Notes: generated by a model from the letters alone, not told the origin. Shown: positions 1-12,792, counted from the stretch's first letter. The stretch is DNA of 64,000 nt from Anaeramoeba flamelloides (GCA_027625915.1 JANTQA010000063.1:1736001-1800000); one strand, 5' to 3'. Made by a program: numbers and translations.

Positions 1-113
1 ATTATATCTTTTTATTTAACCAGTCAATAGCAAACAATAATTATTTAATTTACTTTTCTTTTCTTATTTTTAAATATATATATATATATCTATATCTATA
101 TATGAAATTTTAG

Positions 114-304
114 TTATTTTTTTATTTGTTTGGGGAATCATTGGTATAGTATGGGCTGTTAAATCGAATCCATGTGGTAAATTATATCACGTAGCACTCA
201 CCGATTCAATTATTCTAGTTTCTGTTATTGGGGCAATATTTATGTTTGTAATTATTTCAACAATTATTCTATCAAAAAAGGATTATCAACGAATACCCGA
301 TTAA
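114..304 (+). CDS. 3' terminal exon of a membrane protein (5' part outside window)
   Basis: An open frame runs from a splice acceptor (tttttag at 107-113) to TAA at 302-304. The first two bases complete a codon from an upstream exon outside the window. It encodes about 62 residues with two hydrophobic segments, roughly residues 2-15 (IFLFVWGIIGIVWAV) and 29-50 (DSIILVSVIGAIFMFV...). They are separated by a short loop with KSNPCGKLYH, and a basic/acidic tail SKKDYQRIPD ends the protein. This is the layout of the end of a small multi-pass membrane protein. The WGIIGIVW-loop-second-helix pattern faintly recalls membrane domains of some plant and protist RING-type proteins, but nothing diagnostic is visible. 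The (TA)n tract just upstream lies in the intron. Confidence 0.55.
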
Positions 305-2432
305 ATAAACATTAATTTAATCATATTATTATTAATATTCATCCATATCTTGGTAAAATATTAACGCAGTTTTGACTTGTTTAATTTTATTATTATTCTC
401 AAATACAATTTGGTTTTTATACATATTTTTCATGAGAAAAAATTCTAGAATATATTTGAATTCCTTATTTTTCAATTAATAAATTTTTAAAAAATAATTA
501 AATAAAAAACAATTATTAAAGTTTTCTATTTTTTTGAATTTTTTTTTTTTAATTTTTTATTTTATCCTTTAAATTTAATTGATTTTTACAAACCATAATA
601 AATTAAATACTTTTTAGAATTAGTTCATTGAATTTATTTTTTATTCTTTTAGAAAAAAATTATAATCAAGAACGCCTCCTGTTAATAATAAATATCACAA
701 CATTATATTTTATAAAAAAGTGTGGCAAATTTATTTTAAATTATATTTATTAAACTCAATCACTAAAAAAAGTATTTAAATATCCAAAATCATTAACCAT
801 GATTTATTGATTCTGGGTAATAATTCAATTTGTTTGTTTGAAATTCATTACTTAAATAAAAGATATTAAAATTTCTGATCTCAATTTCTCTGATATTATT
901 CTAGTAGTGAAAATTGGTGATAATTTTGTTCTTATTATACAAAAAATAGAATATAATTTGTTAAAAAAAATATGTTATTGAATATGAAAGAGTTCTATTT
1001 TACCCATATTAAATCTCTCAGTAGAAGATCATTTGAATTTCAATTTCAAATCACAGAATCCAGGTTTCATATAGTATAATATAATTTTAAAGTTATCATT
1101 GTGACAAGACATTGTATCGTCTTTTTAGAATTATTATAAAACATCTAAGTGACAAAATTGACTTTTGAAAAATAAAAATTAAAAAATTATCAAATTTTGA
1201 GATTCTCTTAATCAAAATGTAAGGAAAATATTCTGCATTCTTGGTAACTTCGAAAATGAATGATTTTGCAAGATTTCTCTCGTTTTTTTTTTTTTTTTTA
1301 TTATTTTAAAGTTTTGTTTGCAAATTCAAGTAAACTAATTAAATAAAATACAAAAATAATAATTTCTTATTTGATCGTCTTTTTATTTAATTTTTCTAAC
1401 TTCTTCAAACATTTATTTCAAAAATGAAGTTTTCAAAATCTTCAATATTTTCAAATTTGCGTTTGGAATTCTAGTTAAGGTATAAACAAATTTATTAAAT
1501 TTTCTCTAAAAAAAGAATTAATCTTACAAATCCATTATCCTTGTATTTTGAACCATAAGGGGGCAGATTATTTTAAGAAGAGGCCAAAAAAAAATCTTCT
1601 CGATATTTCGCATTTTCGATTTTATATTATAGATCTGAAAACTTTTTCTTACTTTGGGTTATCACATGTCTATTTCACCAGAATTCTTTTTGAAAAACTA
1701 ACCTAGATTTATAATCTTTTGTTATGCATGGTATCACAGAGATAGAATCTCTTGAAGAATTTGGTCACACTATCTAATTAAAATTATACTATTTAAAAAA
1801 ATAGTTACTAAAATCGGAAAGTTATATATTGTAAATTGGTTGTTATAATTAAAATCAATTCAACTTAATTATATTTACCCTAAGATTATTTTATGAATTC
1901 TTTATGGCTACGATCGAACATTTCTTTTTGATATCAATCTCCAAATTGTAAAAAATAATTAATTTTCAAAATTTTTTCAAAAAAATATAGCAAACAAAAA
2001 GCAGACAATTTGAACAAAATTACTTTTTTTCCACCTTCTGTATCTCAATAAGATTTTTAATATTGAAAATTATGTGGTCTTATTATTGGTGGATTTAGGG
2101 AAAATTGAACTTCTCTCAAAAAAAACATGGATAATAAAAAGGATTTTTTTTTTTTTTTTTTAAAAAACAGTTAACAATTTGAAAAATATTTTATTATTCA
2201 AATAGAAACAATTATTAATCTTATAATAATAACAACAATAAAAAAAAAAAATAAATAATAACAATAATAGATATATATATATATATATATATAATGTTTG
2301 TGTGTGCTGCGTTTCATAAGCATTGAAAAGAGATCCAAAAGTACATCATAACCTATAAATGCTATTATCTTTGATCAATTTGAATTGATAAAAAGAATAT
2401 GCAATGTATCATTGAAACTAATTCTTTAAATA
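305..2432. other. Intergenic region between convergent genes
   Basis: This stretch lies between the 3' end of the membrane-protein gene and the 3' end of the MYB gene. It is AT-rich with poly-A/T tracts (about 1286-1300, 2144-2162) and a (TA)n tract at about 2270-2294. No open frame with coding character and no clear repeat element was seen. The 3' UTRs of both genes probably lie in it. Confidence 0.5.
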
Positions 2433-4196
2433 TTAATTATTCCAATTTGTTGATTCAATTATATTTTCATCAAAATTATTTGAAAATAATATTGAATTGA
2501 AATGGGTGTCTTCAAAAATTGGCTCATATCTTTCCTCGCTGGAAGATGTATCAAATTCCAAATTTAGGGGTATCTCAAAAAATGGATCATAATCTGAGTC
2601 TTGAAAAGACTCTAGGACAGTGTTGTTAAAATCTTCATATAGGTTAAGATTTTGGTTTAATGTTATAAAATCGTTTTCTGTGCAATCAAAGGTGTTTAAA
2701 TTTGGCAAATCTTTCGTATCTGAATTATTAATTTCTTCAAAATCAATCAAATTATTCTCAAATTGCTGTTTTGTATTTTGATTTATACATTTGCTGTTCT
2801 TTTGGGTATTGTCTTTTTGATTATCAGTAATATTACAAATTTGTGTTTTTGTTTTGTTAAGCCCCCCCTGGAAAGAATTTACATTAGGGGTTTTTGAATT
2901 TGATTTAAGTGTTTCATGATCATTAACCTTAATGCCATCAATCCTTCCTTCATTTGAATTTTGCTTAATATTATTTGTTAAGGGCTGATCATAATCACGT
3001 TTACATTCATCTTTAATGATATTTTGTTTTTTAAAAAGACTTTGCTTTATTTTTTTTGATTCAAAACCTGTTATTAAATCATTATTTTTTTCATATTGTT
3101 GTGTTATTAATCTGTTTCTTCTTGGTGAAACAACAATTTTTTTTTTTGTTTTTTTCTTCCTTTTCTTTTTTTTGCTTGTTTTGTTTTTTTGAAAGTGGGT
3201 ACATTTCGTTGATCGTGTTGTTCTTGGAGACAGAAAATAATTTTTGGTTTTATTGGATCGCGGGGATCGTGCCGATAAGGGCGATTGTGTGTATCTGGGT
3301 GATCTTGGTGAATTTTGTTGACAAAGATTTAATTTTCGAATTTTACACGAAACGTCTCGGATTGCATTGGAAGTTGGTGAATTGGTATGCTCTCGGGGAG
3401 AAATTGGTGACATTCTTCCTGTTCCATAATCTAAATTTTGGAAAGTCAATTGATTTTTATTATAACCATTGAGATTTTTCTTATTTACATTTTGATCAAC
3501 TATTGTTAGTTTTTTCAATTGTAACTTGGATAATTTTGCATTTTTAATTTGCTTTCCAGTGGAAATTGATTGCTTGTTATCCTGTATTCCATATTTCAAT
3601 GAATTCTGATTAAACTTCTTTTGAAAATTTAAACCCTTTTTGCTAATATTTTTTTTTTTTTTTTTTTTTAATTCTTTCAAACCCAAAACTAATTTTATTT
3701 TGAGTTTTTTCGGAATTATCTTTTGGTCCAATTTTGATCTTTTTTATTTTCCTTGCATTTTTTCGTCGTTTATTATTTTTCTTTTTTGGGCTGTAATAAT
3801 TAGGTAATCCCTTACGAACTCTTAAAGAATGCCAATGATTTTTAAGCATATTGTCTGTTCTTCGATCAAAAAATTGTGAAATGGTGCTCCATTTATTCCC
3901 TATTTCTTTTTGTTTTTGTATTAAAAGTTCTCCTTCTTCAACCGTAAATGGGGACCGGTTTATATTTGGATTTAATTGATTGTTCCATCTTTATTGAATA
4001 TAATTTATATTTTTGTTATTTTTTTTTTTTTTTTTTGTATTAATAGAAAATAGTAAAAGATTTAAAAATTGTTTTTTTTATTTTAGGATGTTTTTTTATG
4101 TTTATATATATATATATATATTTAATTTGAAAATATTTAAATATGCCAATGAAAAATCAACAAAGCTTTTAAATCTCGGATTTGATATATTCAGAC

Positions 4197-4229
<33 letters not shown>

Positions 4230-6756
4230 CTAAAGTAATTTTTTATATGAAGATCTATTGGTTGATCGGAAAATTTAACAATTTAAAAAAGGATTTTAAA
4301 TGATCCAAAAATGTCTATAAAGTTATATTGAAAACACTTTATAATTTCAAGAGAAAAACAGTTCCCAGAATTTGCAATTTACATGGTTTTATTAACTCTA
4401 TCTTGAATTGAAATAAACAATTGCCTAGAGTCTTAAATAATAAACACAATGTTATTCTAAAAAAAGATTTTTATATATTTTCATTATCAGAGGTTTTTAA
4501 TAATAAGTGTAACTGATCAATATGTTAGATAAATCAAGAATTAATTTTTTTTTAATGTTAAAATTCCAAAGTTAGTTTCAAAAAAATATTTTCTATTTCA
4601 ATTAGAAAAAATGATATTTCCCAATTAGAGGTGAAATTCAAAAATAAAAATGAATCAATTTTTAAGTATTTCATTCGAAATTTTTTTTTTTTAGGATATT
4701 GAACGAATTTTTGTGAAAGTTTGAATTCTGTATAATCTTACAATAACAAAAAACTAAAATTACTCTTATTTAAGAAGAGTTCTAAAACAGTTGTTGTTTG
4801 TTGAATTGAAAGTCTCAGTGCAGAGATAATTCCCCCATTTAAAAATCAACAGTTTAATTACCAATAATTTCTCTTGGTTTATATCATTGAAGTATTCTTA
4901 TCCCAAAAAATGTTTTTTAAAAAAAAAAAAAATTAGGAATAGAATATCCCAAATTACGTTTTTTAATTTCATTTTTTTATAATTATTTTAACCAGAAAAT
5001 TGAAGTGGAAAGATAAGTAAATTAATTCTTTTAGGGTTTTTGAACTTAAAAGTTGTCCAATCTAATTGTTAACCAAGATTAAAACCCACAAACCTTAAAG
5101 TTTGTTGTGGTAGGACTATCTTCTTAAAATTAATATAACCTCAACAATTTTTTGACACAAGAGTAAATAATACTGATAAATTGAAATAAATGCATGGAAA
5201 TTTTTTCTTGTTTTTCCTTTTTTAAATTTTTATGCTCAAGCTTTGAAGAAAGAATTTTATGAAGTCAAGTGTTAAGAAACTCTGTAAAATTAGTTGTTAC
5301 TCAAAATATTCTTTTTAATGGAATATTTTATAAGAAACAGTTCGAGGATTTATAAAAATGGAAATTGAAAGAAAAAATTGTTGAATTTTTTTCGAATTTA
5401 TCAGTAGCCATCAAAAAAAAATTGAACAGTAAACTTTCAGTAGGGAAACAAATGCGTATTACAAACCAATATAAAAAAGTTTGAAAATTTTATTCAAAGA
5501 GGTTCGTAAAAATTATTCCGACTTTTCGTTTTCATTTTTATATTAGTACTTTCAAAATTTCCAAAATTTATTTCCTACATTCAAATTTTCAATTAAAGTA
5601 AACTGATGTAAAAAAGGGTGACAAATTTTTTTTACCAGCACTGAAAATTGGGATTTCGATTTTTGTAAACTGTGAAGAGTCGTTCTAAAAACTGATTTTT
5701 GAACTTTGATCGAATGATGATGATTTTGTTTCAAACTTTTTTTCAAAATCAAAGTGTCAAAAAATTGTTTTTGAAAATTAACAGTTGACAAACATTTAAG
5801 ATCAAAAAAATTAAATCTTTTCTTCAAATATCGAAAATCGTGTCTAAATATTATTTGAGTGTTATTTCGGGGAAAACAGTTTGTTTGTATTTTTAATTAT
5901 AATTATCAATTGATTTATCATTCAGAAGATTTTTAAAAATTAAAAAATTAACAAATTTTACCTTTCACGACACTGTTTGGATGTTCTTCCATTCACAAAA
6001 ACTGACACTTGGGCCCAGTTGGTTTCCCCAAACAATTTGATTGCATTTTTTAAAAGTGTGTCTTCCTATTGTTTAAAATTTAATTTCGAGAAAAGGGGTT
6101 TTTTTTTTTGAAAGTAAATTACAAATTTAATTATTCGCAAAGAAGAAAAATCAATTTCTTACAATTTTAATCCACATCCCTTTTTTTGTTTGTATGTTCT
6201 TCAGCTTTTTGTTGTTATTTAAAGAAATAAAAATGAAAAGAAGGCGTTTTTAAAAATTAACATTTGGAAAACAAAGATTTATTTTGAGTTGAGGGTTAAT
6301 CTTTTTACTGTTCGGTATCTTTTCAAGCACATCGTAGCATCAAAATTTTTAAAATTTTGGGCGATTAAATCCCAATTTGTTTTGTTGTCCTCTTTTACAA
6401 GTTGAATTAAATATTCATCCTTTTTGAATAATGTTTTCATTTTTGTGAGAAATTCCAAAAAAAAATAAAATAAAAAAAAAAAAATTCTAAAATTAATTTG
6501 ATTTTATGAAAAGAAAAAAAGAAAAAAAAAACAATTTGAAGGTATACGTCCTGTTGACTCCACCTGTCTAAATCTTTCTCTTCTTTCTCTAACTCTTTCT
6601 CAAAAAGAGTTGTTGTGTTATATTGCTTTGATCCTTCATTGATTGATCTTCTATTAGTTATGTTGTAATTGGATTATATAAGTGCCCTTACAGGTAATTT
6701 AAATATCCATTGAAAAGAGAAGTAGATGGTAAAAAGGAAAGTAAAGTGTACATCAT
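2433..6756 (-). CDS. Three-repeat (R1R2R3) MYB transcription factor
   Basis: Six exons give a nuclear DNA-binding protein of about 660 aa: 6756-6692, 6650-6548, 6419-6309, 6204-6163, 6065-5962 and 3988-2433. All five junctions match in phase with GT donors and AG acceptors. R1 carries W52 (RWSQQDDEYL), W72 and Y90 in place of the third Trp. R2 carries W104, W124 and W143 (GRTSKQCRERW). R3 carries F156, W175 and W194 (RRTDNMLKNHWHS), the usual MYB spacing. The tail is basic with SPR/SPRS motifs (possible proline-directed phosphorylation sites), and the C-terminus is acidic, a possible activation region. Exon 6 changes frame at a run of 21 T at 3649-3669. Either a homopolymer error or a 43-nt intron with a poor donor would explain this. 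The start is uncertain: the frame is open above Met1, and an extra exon at 6877-7098 could join in phase. The MYB identity is firm; target genes are unknown. Confidence 0.87.
3989..5961 (-). other. Long intron of the MYB gene (1,973 bp)
   Basis: It separates the R2-coding exon (ending CGTGAAAG) from the exon that begins with the Trp ending R2. The donor is GTAAAA; the acceptor AAAG is weak but the only one that gives the MYB consensus. The intron is AT-rich, with poly-T and poly-A tracts (for example 4202-4230, 4919-4932). I saw no coding exon or well-bounded repeat inside. The neighbouring introns of this gene are only 41-128 bp. Confidence 0.75.
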
Positions 6757-8149
6757 TGCTTGTTTTGTTTCTGATTTTATTTGTAGTTGACGAGATAATC
6801 TTGGTGAAGTTTCGGTTGAATGTAGAATAAAAAAAAAAAAAGATCAATAAAAAATGAACTCAAAATGGATTAATACTCACTTTAAAAAAAAGTTATTTTT
6901 GATCCAACTCGTATTATGAACATTAGAAAAAAAGAGACAATTCGGGAAATCAGATCTCAGACAATGATTTAAAATAAAAATTTTGAAATAAATTTTAATT
7001 TCTGTCAAATAACCAAAATAAGCCCTATTTTTATAACTTTTCAAACTCTTTTTAAAAATTGAATTCCATATATTTCTAAAAGTACATATATCTCTCATTT
7101 AAAAAACTTTTTAAAAAAGTCGTTTTTACAACTAAATATAAGAATATTAATGTTGCAAATTTGGTAGGATCACTCAATTTGATGAAACCCTTTGATTTTG
7201 GTTATTGTTTGTCTTTGATTTCAAGAGTTTCTGAATTTAAAAAAAATTCTACATTTTGAGAGGAAAACTTTTTTGTTATTGTCTTGTCAAAGTAAATCAA
7301 ATTATCACAAACATTCTATTTTATAAAAAAATTTCCAAAAAGAAAAGCCAATTGGTTGACTCAAAGATTTCTTTTTGAGAAGTTTTTGAGATCTTACATT
7401 TTTTTAATTCACCAAACAGAAAAATATTTGACCATAAGCAAAATAAATTTACTTTCATAATTTTTGAAAATTCTGAACAATTAAAAACTTGAAAATATTA
7501 AGGGGAATAAATTCTTGTTTGAATTTGTATTAAATTATTTACAAATTTTCGCGAATAATAACAAAAATAATGGTAAAAAAAATTCTATTCCATTTCTCAT
7601 AACAAAAAGTTTAACACTAACTCTCTAAGATACTTTTTTGAATTTGTAATTTTAAATTTGAGGATTTTGACAAAAATTTTGTAATTAAACATCTCTTGGA
7701 AATAATAAAGAAAATAAAATATTTTCTATATTGAGGAAATAGAACAGTTAATCTTCTGGAAAACAATGAAAATTCGAGTTTTTTCGGTTTAGCAGTGACA
7801 TTTGTAATTAAAAACTTTTGTAAATTGTTTAATTTTTTATTTCAGAAAATCCAAAAAAATTACAAAACATGTTTTCACGATAAAACTTATCATAATTGAA
7901 AATATTATAAGGGTGATCTAAAATAAAGACCCGTTGACAGAAACAGTGACTAAGCGAGAATGGAATTATGATTTTTATCTTTTTAGATCCAAAAAAATAT
8001 TTAAATTTCAAATTTTTAGGAATTTGCAAATTTTACTGATCAGAATTCTTTATTATATGTTGGTGGTGTAATAATTCAATCCTAATTGCTTAGTATTCTT
8101 CAAAATTGATTTTTTCCATGTTTTTTTGGAAACTACTGTGTTTAAATAG

Positions 8150-8480
8150 TACACGCTTACAACCCTAAAGCGTCGAGTAAACTGAAAAATCTTCTAATAA
8201 AATTAATTGCAAATTCTAAAAAATTTCCCACATAAAAAAATTTAAAACTAAGAAAAAATCTAAATTCTTTCAACCAAATTTACTTTTAGATTCTCTTTTC
8301 TGAAATGAGTTATTGTTTTTCAAACTTAAATCCTTTTTCTCCTTTTTTGCTAAAAATTTAAACCCTTATTTTTTTCTAAATTATTTCCAAAATAAATTTT
8401 TTTTTTTGAAGAAGAAAGAAATCATTAATTGTCTGATAAGAAAGTGAACTAAAATACCCTTTAAAAAGAAAACCACAACT
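8150..8480. repeat. Dispersed repeat, family I (copy 1)
   Basis: It aligns along most of its length with 60090-60440 in the same orientation. Shared anchors include aattgcaaattc / aatagcaaattc, the GAAGAAGAAAGAAATC-like block near 8412, and the AAAATACC[C/A]TTTAAAAA end. The copies are diverged (many substitutions and small gaps), so this is an old element. The class is unknown and no coding capacity was seen. Confidence 0.55.
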
Positions 8481-8700
8481 AGTTGGAATAATAAAATAGT
8501 TGAATAAATCGACTTAATTTTAAAAAAATTATCATCAAATATTTGGATTTTTAATGGGAAATAATTCTCACATACTTTTTAATTTTTTTTCATTCGATTA
8601 GACATAGAGTTTTCAAAGAAATAGGATTGTAGTGTAGGTTATATTTGAAGATGGAAATTGAAAATGTAGTGAAAATTTTTCCATTTTTAATTCAAAAAGA

Positions 8701-9186
8701 GGATTGAAAAAAAATACCTCACCCGAAAAAAAATCCCTGACAAGATTTTTAATTGTGATAATTAGGAAAATTGTTAATTATTTATATTTTTTCAATAAAA
8801 TCCTTTTTTGTAAATACCAAATTTTTTGTGGAACAAAGTAATAATCCTTCCTAAAGTTCACTAAAGTGCGGCATGTATATAGAATACCAATTTAATTATT
8901 TGATAACAGAAATTAGAACAACTTTTGTTTGAAAAACAATCAAGTTTTATAGAGGTTTATTTGAAGTTTGGAAAATGTTAATTTTTTATTCTTGTTTTTT
9001 GATTGATTGAATGGTGTTTTGAAAAAGTGAAATTTAATTATTCATCATTCTAATATGTGTGAGAGTTATAATTTTCAAAGAATTTGGTATTTACAAAAAA
9101 GAATTTGCTTTTAAAAAAAATAAATTACACAAAAATTTTCCTAATATTCACAATTAAAAATCTTGTCAGGTATTTTTTTCCAATCC
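8701..9186. mobile_element. MITE, family C (copy 1, 486 bp)
   Basis: It has terminal inverted repeats. The left end starts GGATTGAAAAAAAATACC and the right end reads as its inverse, closing with CCAATCC. The inverted homology continues inward through ACAAGATTTTTAATTGTGA. The interior matches the copies at 9454-9943 (same orientation) and 29154-29653 (opposite orientation). The right arm lacks about 18 bp present in the left arm. It has no coding capacity, so it is a non-autonomous DNA transposon. Confidence 0.8.
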
Positions 9187-9453
9187 TAAAACAACACTTA
9201 TTTTAAACTTGAAATATTATAATTTGTTGATTCAATAAACAGTTTGAAATCACTTTTTTCTTTTGGTTTGAATAAAAAAAATACACAAAAAAAAATTCAG
9301 ATAAAAATTCACAGAAAATTCTTTTATGTAAAATTAAAAAATCAACTAAAAACCCATGGAAAAACCTTTTAATTTGATACACTTTTATTTTCCAATTAAT
9401 AAATGAATATTTTATTTCAATTTCCAAAATGTATATTAATTATTATGGTTATA

Positions 9454-9943
9454 GTAGGGAAAAAAATACCGAACATGAAAAAAATCCCGGACAAGATTTT
9501 TAATTGTGAGTATTAGTAAAATTTTTGTCTAATTTCAATGAAATCCTTATTATAAATAACCAATTTTTTTATGAGATTAGTAATAAACCTACCTAAAGTC
9601 CATCAAAGTAAGGTGTCTTTAGAATACTCGAGTAATTGTTTGATAGCCATATGTTGATCAACTTATTTTGAAAAACAATCGAGTTTTATTGAGGTTTACT
9701 AGAGTTTGGAAAATGATAATTTTTCTTCTTGTTTTTTGATTGATTGAATGGTGTTTTGAACAAGTGTGATTTCATCAATCATCATTCTAATAAGTGGGGG
9801 AGTTATAATTGAAAAAGTCCGATTCTTAAAAAAAGGAATTTGATTGTAAATAAATGAAATTACACAATAATTTTACGAATATTTATAATTAAAAATCTTG
9901 TGAGGGATTTTTTTCATGTCCGGTATTTTTTTCACTGCTCTAC
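9454..9943. mobile_element. MITE, family C (copy 2, 490 bp)
   Basis: The inverted ends are about 85 bp. The left end begins GTAGGGAAAAAAATACCG and the right end is the inverse of GTAGAGCAGTGAAAAAAATA. Both arms continue through CATGAAAAAAATCCC and ACAAGATTTTTAATT. It is the most intact copy and lies in direct orientation 267 bp from copy 1. A shared internal block includes TGATTGATTGAATGGTGTTT. No open reading frame is present. Confidence 0.85.
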
Positions 9944-10154
9944 AATCAAATTAAAAGAGTAAAAATTTTGTCTTAGAGATCAATAAGGTTGTTTAATTAA
10001 ATATCTAAAAATATCATTTCTAAACGATTAGTTAAATCTTTGGGAGGTTTTCAACTAATGATTCAGAAAATTATTTTGAAGAATTGAACTAAAAATTTTC
10101 TTTTTTAATTGTAAAATAATAGTATATAAAAACCATAATTAAAAACACCTTTAT

Positions 10155-10378
10155 TACTGTTAATTGTAAAATAAAAAGTTTAAAATTTTTATTCATCTTT
10201 CCATAAAATCACAGTTCAAGAATTGAAAAATATTATCAATAGTCGGTAATTCTCCAAGTAAATTAATATTTTATGCTTGTTTTAAGATTTAAAAATTTGA
10301 AATGGTCTCTGATTTATAAATTACTATTTTGGAAAGCTGAAAGAAAATTTTGTTTCATTTATTTTACAACAAATAGTA
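10155..10378. mobile_element. Small MITE, family E (copy 1, about 224 bp)
   Basis: The ends are inverted repeats of about 50 bp: TACTGTTAATTGTAAAATAA at the left and the inverse TTATTTTACAACAAATAGTA at the right. Arms continue through the inverted TTCATCTTTCCA / GGAAAGCTGAA block. A second copy is at 26559-26786. No coding capacity. Confidence 0.75.
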
Positions 10379-11151
10379 TTTCAGTATGATAGTAAATAAC
10401 CAACGTATTATTTATATAAATAGACCCGTTTATCTTTATTTTTCATTTTTTTAAAGATTTTCAAACTAATAATATGAATTTATATAAATAATTCTAATAA
10501 AAAAAATAATAGATATTATCAAACATCTATTTTTAATAATAATAATTCCTTGATTATATTCTTAATATCCGGGGTAGAATATCACCAAATCTTTTAGATA
10601 ACAAGTAATTTAATAAATATTTCGAAATAAAATAAATTATCATTTTATTACTGGATCTACAAGGATTCAATATTTAGGTTTATTTTTCTTATATTTTTAA
10701 AAATAGCTAAATTTTTCAGTTGTTATTTGTTGTATACAGACTCTCTTATATTACCAAAAATGAGATTTAACAAAAAGAAAAATGATTTAAAAATTTTTTC
10801 TTTTTCTTCAGAGATCCTCAAATATAAACAAAAAAAGGATCAGATCTTTTTACTGAAAATATGACGAGTTGAAATGAACTTTTTTAAAAATTTGATGATA
10901 TAATTTCTTTAAAATTGATGAACAAGTTTCAATCTATCCCTGTTGCAATAATTACTCTTTTACTTTTGGGAAAAAAAAAAAAATATGAGTGAATTGTCTC
11001 TTATCCTATTATATCCAATTTTTCTTTCTTTTTTGAGACTTGGGTATTGGAAGATCGGAAAATACGCACATCTAAACTATTTTCAAATTTAAATTAACTT
11101 TTAGGGTATATCTTGAAATTATCTAATAATTACAAAATATTAGTTATCATT

Positions 11152-11171
11152 CCCACCCCACCCCCACCCCC
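11152..11171 (-). other. C-rich run; G-quadruplex-capable on the minus strand
   Basis: Four C-runs (3, 4, 5 and 5 bases) separated by single A residues make a canonical G-quadruplex motif on the - strand. It is a striking compositional outlier in DNA this AT-rich. Its role is unknown. Confidence 0.7.
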
Positions 11172-12792
11172 TAGACCAGGTTTAAAAAATATAATATATC
11201 CTAAAAGCTGAATAAATAACCTTAAACTTTAGATCAAATTTTTGCCACTTGTTTACTCTTTCAAATTTATTTTTTTTCAAATTGTGGATTGTTATCGATT
11301 TTTAAATAAAATGATTTTTTCGAATGATGGTGAGAGTATTTCTAATTATTAAAATTAGAAAACCCTTGTGATAAATCAAATTAGATAATTTTTATGTAAA
11401 TCAGATATAGCAACTTATACTAATTTTCAAAAAAAGTGAAAATTAAAAGAATCTTTTATCATCTGACTCATCCAGTTTGGATGTTATTAAGAAAAAATAA
11501 TCAAAAAATATCAGTGGAAAATTTCTAGATTAAAATTGAATAATTTTTTTTGAGTTTAGTAATTGAAAAATGATTTTTGGAAATTCTTTATTAGAAAAAA
11601 ATTTTTGAAATTATTAAAAAAAAATGGTAGAATTTTATGTATTTTTTTGTTATTTATTTTCCAGAATAAAATTGTAAATATATTTTTTTTTCTTTTTTTT
11701 TCTTTGTTTTTCATTGTATTTTGATTATTGGTATTAAATAATCTGTTTCAAATAATAACTCTTGTAATTTTGTTCATTTCTCAAAAATAAGCTGATTATA
11801 CTTCTCTCTAGAGAACATAAAACAATCTCACCCATTGAGAATTATAATCAGTATATTTTTTTGAATTCACTGTAATAACGCAAAATATTTTTGTTCCAAC
11901 ATTATGTTTTAATCATCAAATTTTATCAAATAAACTGATTTTTTTATTAAAATATAAAATTGAAAAAATTCTTAAACTGTTTTTTTGTGAATATATTTCT
12001 ATTTTAACCATCCTGAAACTTAATAATTCTTTTTTAAAATTGATTTAAAGAATCATTTTCCGGGTCTATATATTATTACATTCCCGTAAATCTCTTTATT
12101 TTGTTTATACATTCAGATTATTTGATAACATGGGTCAAATAGTGATAATGCGATACAATAAAAAAAACGTGTTTAGTTTAAATACTTTAATATATAATAA
12201 AAATCTTGGAAAAAATCAAGTGATATCGATCTTGAAGGTTCATTTTTTATTTTTTCAGTAGCAAATTTTCATTAAGAATTTGATGAGATAAAATATCAAA
12301 TTCCTAAAAATTGATTATTTAAATATTATTTTAGATCTCAAGAGTTAAAAAATATGATTACCCTGTGTCTTAATAATTACTTCTATCAAAACTACTTTAT
12401 TTTAGATACCTTTTAAGGGCCAATGCAATTGGAATGGGAAAATGGATTTTTTTTCTTTGTGAACCCTTGTTATTACCCTTCTAAGTCTATCGATCTTTGA
12501 TTGGTAGGAAAGTTTTAATTTTTTTTAAATAGGTTTCAGAAATCACATTTGAATCGAAAAATAAATTAAATTCAAACTAACAAATTTAGTTTTAGATTTT
12601 TTGTTTTTTAGAATTTTATTTAGTTTTGTGTTTATTTTACTTATTTAACAATTTCTAAAAAGCACATTTACAAAATCAGTTAATTATTTCATTAGTAATG
12701 GGAATAATCTTTTTTCTAGAAGGTGGATGGAAAATATATATAGATAAGTTAACACTCCCCAAGACCCAAAAAAAAAAAAAAAAAAAGAAATT

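Noticed and set aside
3056-3472. 138-aa open frame on the + strand
   Set aside because: It is the antisense of the MYB C-terminal region; the F/L/V-rich residues mirror Lys/Ser/Pro codons of the real gene.
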